Source: Cytophagaceae bacterium (lineage in GTDB: Bacteria > Bacteroidota > Bacteroidia > Cytophagales > Spirosomataceae). Taken from it: a stretch of DNA of 64,000 bases. The notes beneath the pieces are model-generated. The model was not told where the DNA came from. It worked only from the letters and a program-made list of their open reading frames with translations, and searched no databases. The stretch lies in assembly GCA_027491195.1 (NCBI GenBank), contig JAIXWQ010000009.1, forward strand, positions 372,001-436,000, written 5' to 3'. Made by a program: the position numbers and the translations under genes. This document shows, piece after piece, positions 17,779 through 26,618 of the stretch (positions within the stretch are counted from its first letter, which is position 1; each line of letters starts with the position of its first letter).

Positions 17779-18801
17779 ATGCGGAAACTACTCCTTTTGC
17801 CTTTTTTGATTTTGGCTTGTTCGGCGCCTGAGAAGGAGCCTGAGCCAGTTGCGCCTGTAGCGGAAGGGCTCTTTAATCCACCTGCTAATTTTCCTGCTCC
17901 TGCCTATGCCTTAGCTGGAAATCCAGTAACAGCGGATGGTTTTGAGTTAGGGAAGGCCTTGTTTAATGAACCTATGTTATCTCGGGATAATTCGATTGCC
18001 TGTGCAGAATGCCATAACCAAAGTTATGCTTTCACGCACCATGGCCACGATGTGAGCCACGGAGTAGATAATCGGGTGGGAACACGGAATGCACAACCTA
18101 TCCAAAATATGGCTTGGCAAAAGGAGTTTTTCTGGGATGGCGGTGTGGGCGATTTGGACTTATTTTCCGTCGCCCCCATCGAAAATCCACTAGAAATGGA
18201 TGAAAATTTAGGTAATGTACTGACAAAACTTCGGTCGAGTTCTAAGTACCCCGCCTTATTTAAAAAGGCCTACGGTTCTACGGAGATTACGTCTCAGAAA
18301 TTTCTAAAAGCCTTATCCCAGTTTATGATTTCACTCATTTCAGCGAACTCCCGCTACGATAAATTTATCCGAAAAGAGGGGGGTATATTAACGGCAGACG
18401 AACAGGAGGGTTTAAACCTTTTTAAGCAGAAATGTAGTTCTTGTCATGCGGGGGATTTGTTTACAGACCAAAGCTACCGCAATAATGGATTGAATATACA
18501 GGGCTCTAAAGACGAGGGACGTTTTCGAATTACAGAGAATCCGAGTGATCGATATAAGTTCAAAGTGCCTAGTTTGCGCAATGTGGAAATGACAGCACCT
18601 TATATGCATGATGGCCGGTTCTATACCTTAGAAGAAGTGCTGCGTCATTATACTACGGGTGTTCAGCAAAGTCAAAATGTCGACCCTCTAGTTAAGAATG
18701 GGATTGCCTTGTCCGAGGATGAACAAGCGAAAATAGTGGCTTTCTTAAAAACATTGACTGATCGAGAATTTCTAACTAATCCAAAATTTGCGGGGAATTG
18801 A
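17779..18801 (+). CDS. MbnH-like di-haem peroxidase (MauG/CcpA type)
   Basis: A 340-residue di-haem protein with a lipobox (LILAC, Cys 14). Two c-type haem motifs are visible: CAECH at residues 75-79 and CSSCH at 219-223. The DGRFYTLEEVLRHY region near the C-terminus is typical of the bacterial cytochrome c peroxidase/MauG family. Coupling to an MbnP-like gene 1 bp upstream makes MbnH the best reading, an enzyme that oxidises a Trp of MbnP. A plain cytochrome c peroxidase is the alternative. The next gene starts 1 bp after its stop, so the three genes are probably one transcript. Confidence 0.85.
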   Translation: MRKLLLLPFLILACSAPEKEPEPVAPVAEGLFNPPANFPAPAYALAGNPVTADGFELGKALFNEPMLSRDNSIACAECHNQSYAFTHHGHDVSHGVDNRVGTRNAQPIQNMAWQKEFFWDGGVGDLDLFSVAPIENPLEMDENLGNVLTKLRSSSKYPALFKKAYGSTEITSQKFLKALSQFMISLISANSRYDKFIRKEGGILTADEQEGLNLFKQKCSSCHAGDLFTDQSYRNNGLNIQGSKDEGRFRITENPSDRYKFKVPSLRNVEMTAPYMHDGRFYTLEEVLRHYTTGVQQSQNVDPLVKNGIALSEDEQAKIVAFLKTLTDREFLTNPKFAGN

Positions 18802-18802
18802 T

Positions 18803-19705
18803 ATGAAAAAAATAGTCCTATTGCTCCTTTTCGCTTTTCCTTCCGTTGGTTGTGACCTTTGTGGTTGCGCAAATAGCAATTCCTTTTTAGGGCTGATGCC
18901 TGCCTCTAACCGGGGTTTTATAGGGGTTCGTTACCGACTACAATCTTTTGAATCTCACCTAAACAGCCCGGTTTTGAAGACGCGTGAATCGTTCCAAAGT
19001 ACTGAAGTTTGGGGACGTTTTTATCCCTTCAATAAGGTGCAAGTGATGGCGATTTTACCCTATTCGACGCACACCCAAAATCAAATCGCGCAACAAAATA
19101 CGGTACAAATAGCTGGGCTTTCAGATCCCACGTTATTAGTTCACTATAACCTCTTAAACACCTTATTGGATTCCACCATGCACGAGGTGAATCAATCTCT
19201 ATTAGTGGGAATGGGAGTGAAGCCACCACTTGGAAAATTTCGCTATGAAGAAGCCAATCCATCTCAAGTGGCTAATGCTAATTTCCAATTAGGAACTGGT
19301 AGTACGGACGTATTGTGGAATGCACTCTATAATGTCCGCTATAATGAATGGGGTGTGAATGCAGATGCCCAATTTCGTTTACCAGGAAAAAATCCGGATT
19401 CCTACCGTTTTGGGGCCCGTTCTAGTTTAGCAAGCACCTTTTTCTATGCCTATGGTCGTGGGCATAAAGTAACGTTAATGCCCTATGTAAGTAGCACACT
19501 TGAATATGCGGCAAAGGACGTTCGGTCTGGACTTGTTCAAGAAAATACAGGTGGATCAGTTCACTGGCTTGGAATCGGTTTAGAAGCTTTTTCGAAGCGA
19601 TTTGTGATGGGAGCAAATTATGCTAAACCCGCGACTCAACATCTTTCTGGAGGGGAGCTAAAAGCCATCGATAGATTTTCAATTCATTTCAGCTATTTGT
19701 TATAA
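18803..19705 (+). CDS. outer-membrane beta-barrel protein with CDLCGC motif
   Basis: A 300-residue protein. The in-frame ATG at 18803 follows the MbnH stop by 1 bp and begins a signal sequence (MKKIVLLLLFAFPSVG), so the longer 18788 start is not used. The mature N-terminus carries CDLCGC, a striking three-Cys cluster that could hold copper or a lipid anchor. The rest shows alternating strands and ends in an aromatic-rich strand (RFSIHFSYLL), typical of an outer-membrane barrel. It may be the outer-membrane channel of the MbnP/MbnH locus. The family is not named with certainty. Confidence 0.78.
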   Translation: MKKIVLLLLFAFPSVGCDLCGCANSNSFLGLMPASNRGFIGVRYRLQSFESHLNSPVLKTRESFQSTEVWGRFYPFNKVQVMAILPYSTHTQNQIAQQNTVQIAGLSDPTLLVHYNLLNTLLDSTMHEVNQSLLVGMGVKPPLGKFRYEEANPSQVANANFQLGTGSTDVLWNALYNVRYNEWGVNADAQFRLPGKNPDSYRFGARSSLASTFFYAYGRGHKVTLMPYVSSTLEYAAKDVRSGLVQENTGGSVHWLGIGLEAFSKRFVMGANYAKPATQHLSGGELKAIDRFSIHFSYLL

Positions 19706-19721
19706 GTCCCTTCTTATCTTT

Positions 19722-21653
19722 ATGGCGATGAGAAAAATCAGGCTGTTCTGGGCACTTTGTTTCGTCGCTTTCTACACGAATGCGCAGCAAATCTCCTTTC
19801 AGCAAATCACGAATCTCCCCGTCACTGGTTTGAAAAATCCTTGGGCAGGCGGATTTAATTCGGTGCAATTTTTTCCCTTGGATTTAGATGGAGACTCGCG
19901 AGAGGACTTGGTGGTTTTCGATCGCAGCGCTCAGCATGTGAAGACATTTTTGCGAAATGCATCTGGCGGATTTGCATATGCGCCTGAATTTCAGACGCGT
20001 TTTCCGTTGATTGAAAACTGGATGAATCTGGTGGACTATGATGGAGATGGGGATAAAGATCTTTTTACCTCTAGCTCTGGGGGAATTCAAGTGCATCCTA
20101 ATCTGAATAATAATTTCCCCAAATCCCTAGGGAACTTGAAATCGACAGGCCTGAATGGCCTGCTCAATATATATGTCAGCGCTACGGATATTCCGGCGAT
20201 TACAGATGTGGATGGTGATGGGGATATGGATGTGTTAGCCTTCGAACCGGCTGGGCACTACATTAGTTTTTATGAAAACACGGGTGATCTGAAGTTCAAT
20301 ACGAAGGCCTTGAATTGGGGGAATTTCTATTTGAATGAATGCGACGATATCAGTTTTAATCTGGTTCCGGAATCTGTTTTACGTACGCAATCTACCTCGT
20401 CAGTTCAACATTTGGGAAATACCTTAGCGCTTTGGGATCCAGATAAAAATGGAGTTTCTGACCTGATTATCGGTCATGTGGGCTGTCCTACCTTTCTTTA
20501 TATGCGTAATTTGGGCACGCGTGCGAAACCCTTGTTCCGCTCCGTGGAGACGAATTTTCCTGCGGGTGCACCGCATTTGGTTCCATCGCTGGCGAGTGCT
20601 TCGCCGTTGGATTTGGATGGAGATGGAGCTTTGGATGTAATTACCTCGTCGAATTTACCGGATGTGAATTCTTCCTTAACTACGGCATCTTATTATCGGT
20701 CGGAGAATGGCCAGCTAGTTCTAAAAACCAAAGCCTTTCTCCAAGAAGAGATGATCGATGTGGGGGATTTTGCCTCACCCGTTTTCTATGATGTGGAAGG
20801 TGATGGCGATCTGGATTTATTGATTGGGAGCAATACGGTCACTTTATATGAGAACGCGAATGGGACGCTGACTTTGAAATCACGTGATTTTCTACCTATT
20901 TCCGGAGCCGCTTCGATTCAATTACAGGCTTTGAATGGCCGCTTGATGCTATATTATTCCGTGGGATCGTTGAGTAAATACCGGGAATATGTGTCTGGCC
21001 TGTTAGGTGAAGAGAAAGCCTTGCCAGTGGTCACATTGCGCGAAACGCCTCGACTGTTTGATGTAAATCAGGATGGTTCACTGGAGCTCGTGGTGTTAGA
21101 TTATTTAGGCGGGACTCGGGTGTATGATTGGTCGGATTTGTCCAAATCATATCAGCGTTTAGAAACCCTCTTTAGAGGTATCGCGTATGCGGATATCACG
21201 GGGGATGGGAATTTTGAGCAGATTACCTTAGACGCATCCGGGAATTTATACGTTTCTGGTTTGGGTTTAGAGGTGTCGCGTTTACCGTTTAATTTTGGCC
21301 AAAACGCCTCCGTAACTACCACCGATTTCAATAAAGACGGCAAAATGGATATCGTCATCGGATTAGCTTCCGGTGGGGTTCAATTACTGCAAAACACAAG
21401 CGAAATCAGTATTCCTTCGGAAGAATTGTATGTTTGGCCTAATCCAGCTACTTCGCTGGTTAATATTCGCGTGAAATCTGCCGGGAATCTGCAATGGTTT
21501 GATTTATCAGGGCGTGCTTTAGGGTCTTCCTTAGCCGTAACCGCGGGTGAAACGCTGCGGATACCGGCACCACTACCAGGTGCGGGAAGCTATATTTTGC
21601 ACTACCAGACCGCAACAGGATTCGTGTCCAAAAAGGTGCTGATACTGCCTTAA
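19722..21653 (+). CDS. FG-GAP/VCBS repeat protein with T9SS sorting domain
   Basis: A 643-residue secreted protein. The start is ATG 19722 or 19728, both giving a signal peptide that ends FYTNAQ. The body carries many calcium-binding-like FG-GAP blades (LDLDGDSREDL, VDYDGDGDKDLF, VDGDGDMDVL, LDLDGDGALDVI, VEGDGDLDLLIG, FNKDGKMDIVIG), predicting a beta propeller. The last 75 residues (from LYVWPNPATSLVNI to a basic SKKVLILP end) are a type A sorting domain for the type IX secretion system. It starts 16 bp after the barrel gene and ends 36 bp before a TonB receptor start, so it is probably a surface partner in that uptake locus. Confidence 0.88.
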   Translation: MAMRKIRLFWALCFVAFYTNAQQISFQQITNLPVTGLKNPWAGGFNSVQFFPLDLDGDSREDLVVFDRSAQHVKTFLRNASGGFAYAPEFQTRFPLIENWMNLVDYDGDGDKDLFTSSSGGIQVHPNLNNNFPKSLGNLKSTGLNGLLNIYVSATDIPAITDVDGDGDMDVLAFEPAGHYISFYENTGDLKFNTKALNWGNFYLNECDDISFNLVPESVLRTQSTSSVQHLGNTLALWDPDKNGVSDLIIGHVGCPTFLYMRNLGTRAKPLFRSVETNFPAGAPHLVPSLASASPLDLDGDGALDVITSSNLPDVNSSLTTASYYRSENGQLVLKTKAFLQEEMIDVGDFASPVFYDVEGDGDLDLLIGSNTVTLYENANGTLTLKSRDFLPISGAASIQLQALNGRLMLYYSVGSLSKYREYVSGLLGEEKALPVVTLRETPRLFDVNQDGSLELVVLDYLGGTRVYDWSDLSKSYQRLETLFRGIAYADITGDGNFEQITLDASGNLYVSGLGLEVSRLPFNFGQNASVTTTDFNKDGKMDIVIGLASGGVQLLQNTSEISIPSEELYVWPNPATSLVNIRVKSAGNLQWFDLSGRALGSSLAVTAGETLRIPAPLPGAGSYILHYQTATGFVSKKVLILP

Positions 21654-21689
21654 ATGAAACAATTATCGCCTTTTCGGTGTTTAGCAAAA

Positions 21690-24167
21690 ATGAAACAAGC
21701 CCTCCTACTTCTCCTATTCTCCTTTTCTGTTTTTGCCCAAAACTCAGGTCGAATTTCCGGAAAGATTGTCGATCAGCTAACCCAAAAGCCCATCTCTGGC
21801 GTTTCAGTTACGCTAGATGGATCTACTAAAGGAGTGAATGCAGATGAAAAGGGAGCCTTCCGATTAACGGGTTTGGCCCTAAAAACATACAACATTTCGT
21901 TCTCAGCGGTCGGTTATGAGAAGTTTACCGCCTTCAACGTGATCATCAACGCGGGTAATGAGAACTACCTGAATATCGAATTAGTCCCATCGAACCAGGA
22001 ATTAACCGAGGTCGTAGTGACCCAAAACCGCCGCACCGCCAAAGCCGCAACCTTAGAATCCCCGCTCAGCGTTCAACGCCTAACATCAGAAGAAATCAAA
22101 AGTAATCCAGGTGGAAATTTCGACGTCAGCAAAGTGATCCAAACCCTACCCGGCGTAGGCGGAGGCCCACAAGGCGGCGGCTTCAGAAACGACATCATCA
22201 TCCGCGGTGGTGGCCCGAACGAAAACGTCTACTACCTAGACGGCATCGAAATTCCGGTTCTAAACCACTTCCAAACCCAAGGATCCAGCGGAGGCCCGCA
22301 AGGCATTCTGAATGTGTCCTTTATTGAAGACGTTAAGTTGAGTTCCTCTGCTTTCGATGCGCGTTACGATAATGCCTTGAGCTCTGTTTTCCAGTTCAAG
22401 CAACGCACCGGAAACCCCAATAAATTCCAGGGTAATGCCCGCTTAAGTGCCACAGAGTTCGCTTTAACGACAGAAGGCCCGCTTTCTAAATCTGGCAAAA
22501 CCACCTTCCTAGCTTCGGTTCGCCGCTCGTATTTGCAATTTTTATTCCAAGCCTTAGATCTACCTATTCGGCCTAATTTTTGGGATGCGCAGTTTAAAAT
22601 CACGAAGCAAATTAACTCGACTACAACCCTTTCTATGATGGGATTGGGGGCGATTGATGACTTCTCTTTTGGGACACTTAAAAAAGCCACGCCGGAGAAA
22701 TTATACATCTATAATTCGAATCCGTTGATCAATCAGTGGAACTATACGCTCGGGTTGTCGTTAAAGAAATTAGTGGATAATGGCTATGTGAATATCGCGC
22801 TATCTAGAAACGTATTTGATAATAATTTCCTTCGTTATGAGGATAATTTGAAGAAGGATCCGTCGCAATTGAACTTCGATTATTCTTCGCGTGAAACGGA
22901 AAATAAGTTGCGTCTTGATGTGAATAAAAACACGAATGGTTGGAAAATAAATTACGGTCTATCCACTCAATTCGTGGAATATGCAAACAGCACGTACCAG
23001 GTTTTATATAATACGACACCTAATCCGGCGATTCGTTTAGCTAATCCGGTTACCACTTTTGCTTACACGAGTCCATTTAATTCGATGTGGAAATACGGTG
23101 CTTTTGCACAGGTTTCGAAGACGTTTTTGGACTCCAAATTAGGTCTAAGTGCCGGCCTTCGCACTGATATGAACAGCTTTACGGACACGGGAATGGACCC
23201 TTTAGAAACGCTTTCACCTCGCGTGTCTTTGAGTTATGTGCTCTCGGATAAACTAACCGCCAATGCTTCGGTGGGGCGCTATTTCAAGCTAGCGCCTTAT
23301 ACCATTTTGGGTTATGCATCGTCCGCATTCCCGTTCCCAACTTATTCGAGTTTTGCCCCAGTTTCGCCTGTACTAGTTAATCAAGACGCGAAATACCAAC
23401 AAAGTGATCACTATGTTGCCGGTTTAGAATACTTGCAGGATGAATCCTTGCGATTCACTTTGGAAGGTTTTGTAAAGGAATATGCGAACGTACCGATCTC
23501 GAATCGCAATGGGATCTCATTAGCGAATTTAGGAGGGGATTTCAACATTCTCGGAAATGAGGATGTGACCACGACAGGTAAAGGTCGCGCGTATGGTTTG
23601 GAATTTTTCGCCCAAAAGAAACTAACGGACAAGTTCTTTGGCATCCTATCCTACACCTTTTACCGCAGTATGTACAGCGGATTTGATGAGAAGCTGATTG
23701 CCTCTAGCTGGGATAACCAACACCTATTAAGTATCACTTGGGGCTATAAATTTCCACGCAATTGGGAACTCGGACTCCGTTTCCGTTACCAAGGAGGTGC
23801 CCCTTATTCGCCCTATGATGAGACAACTTCCAAAGCGACTTACCTAACCTTAGGCCAAGGTACCTTCGATTATTCTCGTTTGAATTCGCAACGCCTACCT
23901 AATTTCCATTCGAGTGACGTGCGTATCGATAAGAAGTACAACTTAAAGAAAACGACCATCGATCTTTTCCTAGATGTGACGAACTGGTACATCGCCGTGA
24001 ACCCTGGAATTCCGACCTATACATTTAAGCGCGTAGAGGATAATTCAGGCTTCGCCACCACAGATGGTTTGCCTATTATGAAAAATGGTGCGAACGCCAT
24101 TCCAACCCAATTATTGAATGATCGGGCACAAGTTACGCCGACGATTGGATTTATTGTGGAGTTTTAA
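21690..24167 (+). CDS. TonB-dependent receptor with CarboxypepD-like domain
   Basis: An 825-residue outer-membrane receptor. ATG 21690 begins the signal peptide MKQALLLLLFSFSVFAQ; the in-frame ATG at 21654 just after the previous stop would add a poor leader. Residues about 20-105 are a carboxypeptidase-regulatory-like beta sandwich (GRISGKIVDQLTQKPISGV). The plug follows, with SNPGGNFDVSKVIQTLPGVG, IIIRGGGPNENVYYLDGIEIP and a Gly-rich stretch. The rest is the 22-strand barrel, ending IGFIVEF. It closes a gene run that includes the MbnP/MbnH pair, so a metal or metal chelate is a reasonable substrate guess; the sequence itself does not name one. Confidence 0.9.
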   Translation: MKQALLLLLFSFSVFAQNSGRISGKIVDQLTQKPISGVSVTLDGSTKGVNADEKGAFRLTGLALKTYNISFSAVGYEKFTAFNVIINAGNENYLNIELVPSNQELTEVVVTQNRRTAKAATLESPLSVQRLTSEEIKSNPGGNFDVSKVIQTLPGVGGGPQGGGFRNDIIIRGGGPNENVYYLDGIEIPVLNHFQTQGSSGGPQGILNVSFIEDVKLSSSAFDARYDNALSSVFQFKQRTGNPNKFQGNARLSATEFALTTEGPLSKSGKTTFLASVRRSYLQFLFQALDLPIRPNFWDAQFKITKQINSTTTLSMMGLGAIDDFSFGTLKKATPEKLYIYNSNPLINQWNYTLGLSLKKLVDNGYVNIALSRNVFDNNFLRYEDNLKKDPSQLNFDYSSRETENKLRLDVNKNTNGWKINYGLSTQFVEYANSTYQVLYNTTPNPAIRLANPVTTFAYTSPFNSMWKYGAFAQVSKTFLDSKLGLSAGLRTDMNSFTDTGMDPLETLSPRVSLSYVLSDKLTANASVGRYFKLAPYTILGYASSAFPFPTYSSFAPVSPVLVNQDAKYQQSDHYVAGLEYLQDESLRFTLEGFVKEYANVPISNRNGISLANLGGDFNILGNEDVTTTGKGRAYGLEFFAQKKLTDKFFGILSYTFYRSMYSGFDEKLIASSWDNQHLLSITWGYKFPRNWELGLRFRYQGGAPYSPYDETTSKATYLTLGQGTFDYSRLNSQRLPNFHSSDVRIDKKYNLKKTTIDLFLDVTNWYIAVNPGIPTYTFKRVEDNSGFATTDGLPIMKNGANAIPTQLLNDRAQVTPTIGFIVEF

Positions 24168-24173
24168 AGGTTT

Positions 24174-24827
24174 TTAGCGCTTTGCTTTCAGTGCTTTTGC
24201 GAAGGCTAACGCATGGGGGCCGTCACCGTGGATACACCAGGTGTCGGCCTTTATTTTTTCTACCTGATCTAGGACATCCTGAATTTCAGTGAAGCAAGCT
24301 CCCGGCTTGCATCGCGGAGTTAAAGTTCCGTCGCTTTCATATCTGCGATCTGCGAAAGCTTCTTCTGCTGTTTTTAAGCCTTCGGCTTTTCCTGCGGAAA
24401 TGGAATGACTATTTATTAGGCCAAATAAAATCAAGCCAGTATCGACATCCTTCACCGCTTTCGCGATGGCTTTGGCCACTTCAGGATTTTTAGCTGAAGT
24501 GTTGTAAAGCGCCCCATGTGGTTTCACGTGGTTTAAATTCCCGCCTGCAGTTTTTACAATTTGATTGAGTATTTCGATCTGCTTTTTCACCAGCAAATAG
24601 ATCTCTTCTGGGCTCATTTCAATCTCTTTTCTCCCAAAATTCTCTCGATCCAAGTAGGAGGGATGTGCCCCTATTTTTACCCCATTTCGAATACATAAAG
24701 CCACCGTTTCGCGCATAGTAAAAGCATCACCCGCATGAAATCCACAGGCGATGTTTGCTTCATCGATGTAAGGCATGAGTTCGGCATCGTTTCCGATTCC
24801 TTCGCCAAGGTCGCAGTTAAGAGTCAT
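24174..24827 (-). CDS. pxpA: 5-oxoprolinase subunit A (LamB/YcsF family)
   Basis: A 217-residue LamB/YcsF protein. PxpA acts with PxpB and PxpC in ATP-dependent cleavage of 5-oxoproline to glutamate. Family motifs are present: LNCDLGEG at the start, ANIACGFHAGD, GAHPSYLDRENFGR, HVKPHGALYN and the C-terminal CIHGDGPHALAFAKAL. It is about 25-30 residues shorter than the E. coli protein, mainly through a deletion before the last motif. No pxpB or pxpC lies in the window. A hairpin array begins 2 bp upstream of its start codon, replacing the usual promoter region, so its expression signals are unclear. Confidence 0.92.
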   Translation of the reverse strand: MTLNCDLGEGIGNDAELMPYIDEANIACGFHAGDAFTMRETVALCIRNGVKIGAHPSYLDRENFGRKEIEMSPEEIYLLVKKQIEILNQIVKTAGGNLNHVKPHGALYNTSAKNPEVAKAIAKAVKDVDTGLILFGLINSHSISAGKAEGLKTAEEAFADRRYESDGTLTPRCKPGACFTEIQDVLDQVEKIKADTWCIHGDGPHALAFAKALKAKR

Positions 24828-24829
24828 AG

Positions 24830-24943
24830 TAGTCGCTGCTTCGCAGCTTAGTCGTCCTTCGGACTTAGTCGCTGCTTCGCAGCTTAGTCGTCGCTTTGCG
24901 ACTTAGTCGTGACTTCGTCACTTAGTCGCCTTCGGCTTAGTCG
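24830..24943 (+). repeat. TTAGTC hairpin array, left arm of the four-helix-bundle locus
   Basis: Six short perfect hairpins separated by the constant hexamer TTAGTC. The stems in order are GCTGC, GTCC, GCTGC, GTCGC, GTGAC and GCC, with 3-nt loops TTC or TTT. Stem sequences differ between units, yet both arms always match. A seventh TTAGTC ends the array. It starts 2 bp beyond the pxpA start codon and points toward the gene at 25000. Confidence 0.95.
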
Positions 24944-24999
24944 CTATTATCAATTTACTGTTACAATAATAGCTAAAAATCGTGTAATCTTGATGAACT

Positions 25000-25368
25000 A
25001 TGAGAATATACCATTTTGAGGAAATTGAGGCATGGAAAAAATCACAGCTTATCGCTGTTCGGATTTATACGTTATTTCAAACAAATGTAGATTTTGGATT
25101 TAAAAACCAAATACAACGAGCGGCCATTTCTATTTCAAATAACATTGCAGAGGGATTTGAAAGAGGATCAGATGCTGATTTTCGAAGGTTTTTATTTATC
25201 TCTTTAGGTTCTTGTAGTGAAGTAAAGTCGATGATCTATATAGCTCATCATTTACATTATTTGACTTACGAAGATTCTATTCAAATGAGAAAGGACTTGA
25301 CCGAAATTTCTAGAATGATTAAGGGTTTTATTCGAATTCTAGATAAAAGTGGATATCGACTGAATTGA
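25000..25368 (+). CDS. four-helix-bundle protein (S23/IVP, Avd-like family)
   Basis: A 122-residue protein of the TIGR02436-type four-helix-bundle family, related to proteins encoded in 23S rRNA intervening sequences and to the Avd accessory protein of diversity-generating retroelements. Conserved features are FEEIEAWKKS at the start, FKNQIQRAAISISNNIAEGFERGS, RRFLFISLGSCSEVKSM and the YLTYEDS helix. Family members form positively charged pentamers that bind nucleic acid; cellular roles are mostly unknown. Here the gene stands alone, flanked by hairpin arrays in opposite orientations. Its TGA stop overlaps the ATTGAC boundary motif of the right array. No rRNA, reverse transcriptase or variable repeat is nearby. 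Confidence 0.9.
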   Translation: MRIYHFEEIEAWKKSQLIAVRIYTLFQTNVDFGFKNQIQRAAISISNNIAEGFERGSDADFRRFLFISLGSCSEVKSMIYIAHHLHYLTYEDSIQMRKDLTEISRMIKGFIRILDKSGYRLN

Positions 25369-25440
25369 CAAAGTCACGAAGTCACGACTAAGCCGTAGGC
25401 GACTAAATCGCGTAGCGATGACTAAGTCCGAAGGGCGACT
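25364..25440 (-). repeat. GACTAA hairpin array, right arm (first part)
   Basis: The array starts with ATTGAC, which supplies the TGA stop of the four-helix-bundle gene. Units separated by GACTAA follow: an imperfect GTCAC unit, GCC-GTA-GGC, ATCGC-GTA-GCGAT and an imperfect GTCC-GAA-GGGC. Orientation is opposite to the left arm (GACTAA is the complement of TTAGTC). The last unit decays into unrelated sequence. Confidence 0.9.
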
Positions 25441-25458
25441 TTCGTGTAGCGTCATAAA

Positions 25459-25489
25459 AAAAGCTCACCCGACTTGCGAATGAGCTTTT
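25459..25489. terminator. bidirectional terminator within the array region
   Basis: Stem AAAAGCTCA (25459-25467) and TGAGCTTTT (25481-25489) with a 13-nt loop. A/T runs on both sides suit termination on either strand: for the four-helix-bundle gene rightward and for pdhA leftward. Confidence 0.7.
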
Positions 25490-25494
25490 GATAT

Positions 25495-25610
25495 ATTGAC
25501 TAAGCTGCGAAGCAGCGACTAAATCGCGAAGCGATGACTAAGACGAAGTCGACTAGGTGACGAAGTCACGACTAAGTCACGCAGTGACGACTGCTGCTAC
25601 GCAGCGACTA
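25495..25610 (-). repeat. GACTAA hairpin array, right arm (second part)
   Basis: The array begins with ATTGAC at 25495-25500. Hairpins GCTGC-GAA-GCAGC, ATCGC-GAA-GCGAT, GAC-GAA-GTC, GTGAC-GAA-GTCAC, GTCAC-GCA-GTGAC and GCTGC-TAC-GCAGC follow, separated mostly by GACTAA or GACTAG. The final GACTA provides the CTA that is the TAG stop codon of pdhA on the minus strand. Confidence 0.95.
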
Positions 25611-26618
25611 CTCCTCGATAAAAGGATAATTCTCTTCGACATACACATCTTTGTAGGCCTCAGATTTATCTGGGAATGGAGATGTTTCAGCAAAGTCAAC
25701 TGATTCTTGAACTTGAACCTTGATTTTTGCGTCGATCTCGTCTAATTCTGCTTGAGTTAAGATGTTGTGCTCTAAAATCGTTGCTTTCACTTGCTCGATA
25801 GGGTCACGGTCTTTGTACGCCTCAACCTCTTCTTTAGAACGGTATTTTTGAGGATCGGACATCGAGTGACCTCTGTAACGGTACGTTCTGAATTCTAGGA
25901 AAGTAGGACCTTCACCTGCACGAGCACGAGCTGCTGCACGAGAAACCGCCTCATGGACCGCTTCTACATTCATCGCATCTACTGGCTCTGAAGGCATATC
26001 GTATGCTTCACCAATTTTGTATAATTCAGTCACGTTAGACGTACGAGCTACGGACGTACCCATCGCGTAACCATTGTTTTCTACTACGAAAATCGCAGGT
26101 AATTTCCATGTCATCGCCATGTTAAATGCCTCGTGTAGAGCACCTTGACGTGTGGCGCCATCACCAAAATACGTGATAGAAACGTTACCCGTTTTCTTGT
26201 ATTTCTCGGCGAAGGCAAGGCCAGCTCCCATTGGGATTTGGGCCCCTACGATACCATGACCTCCTACGAAACCTACTTCTTTATCGAAGATGTGCATAGA
26301 GCCACCTTTTCCTTTTGAAGCACCAGTAATTTTACCGTATAATTCCGCCATAATTGCGTTAGGAGAGGTTCCTAATGCTAATGGGATACCGTGGTCACGG
26401 TAAGCGGTGATGTATTTATCGCCTTCAATTAAGGCTGATCTTGATCCAGAAGAACAAGCTTCTTGTCCGATATATAAGTGACAAAAGCCTTTTATTTTTT
26501 GCATTCCGTACAATTGACCGCATTTCTCTTCGAATTTGCGTTGTAATTGCATGGATTCGTACCAATACTTGTAAGTCTCTTTAGAATACTTGGGCGCGTC
26601 TGCGTTTTTCTTTGCCAT
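25608..26618 (-). CDS. pdhA: pyruvate dehydrogenase E1 component, alpha subunit
   Basis: A 336-residue E1-alpha subunit of the thiamine-diphosphate-dependent 2-oxoacid dehydrogenase family; with E1-beta it decarboxylates pyruvate and acetylates the lipoyl domain of E2. The thiamine-binding motif spans GDGATRQGALHEAFNMAMTW to VENNGYAM. The phosphorylation-loop region YRYRGHSMSDP and the substrate region YRDHGIPLALG are also present. The Pyr-type E1-alpha reading is favoured over branched-chain because of length and IKGFCHLYIGQEA. The beta subunit is not adjacent. The TAG stop is formed by the first hexamer of a hairpin array. Confidence 0.93.
   Translation of the reverse strand: MAKKNADAPKYSKETYKYWYESMQLQRKFEEKCGQLYGMQKIKGFCHLYIGQEACSSGSRSALIEGDKYITAYRDHGIPLALGTSPNAIMAELYGKITGASKGKGGSMHIFDKEVGFVGGHGIVGAQIPMGAGLAFAEKYKKTGNVSITYFGDGATRQGALHEAFNMAMTWKLPAIFVVENNGYAMGTSVARTSNVTELYKIGEAYDMPSEPVDAMNVEAVHEAVSRAAARARAGEGPTFLEFRTYRYRGHSMSDPQKYRSKEEVEAYKDRDPIEQVKATILEHNILTQAELDEIDAKIKVQVQESVDFAETSPFPDKSEAYKDVYVEENYPFIEE

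Noticed and set aside
16986-18801. A methanobactin precursor gene beside the MbnP/MbnH pair
   Set aside because: No short Cys-containing peptide ORF with a leader, and no MbnB/MbnC-type genes, are seen nearby.
25000-25368. Diversity-generating retroelement around the Avd-like protein
   Set aside because: No reverse transcriptase, template repeat or variable repeat is present in the surrounding sequence.
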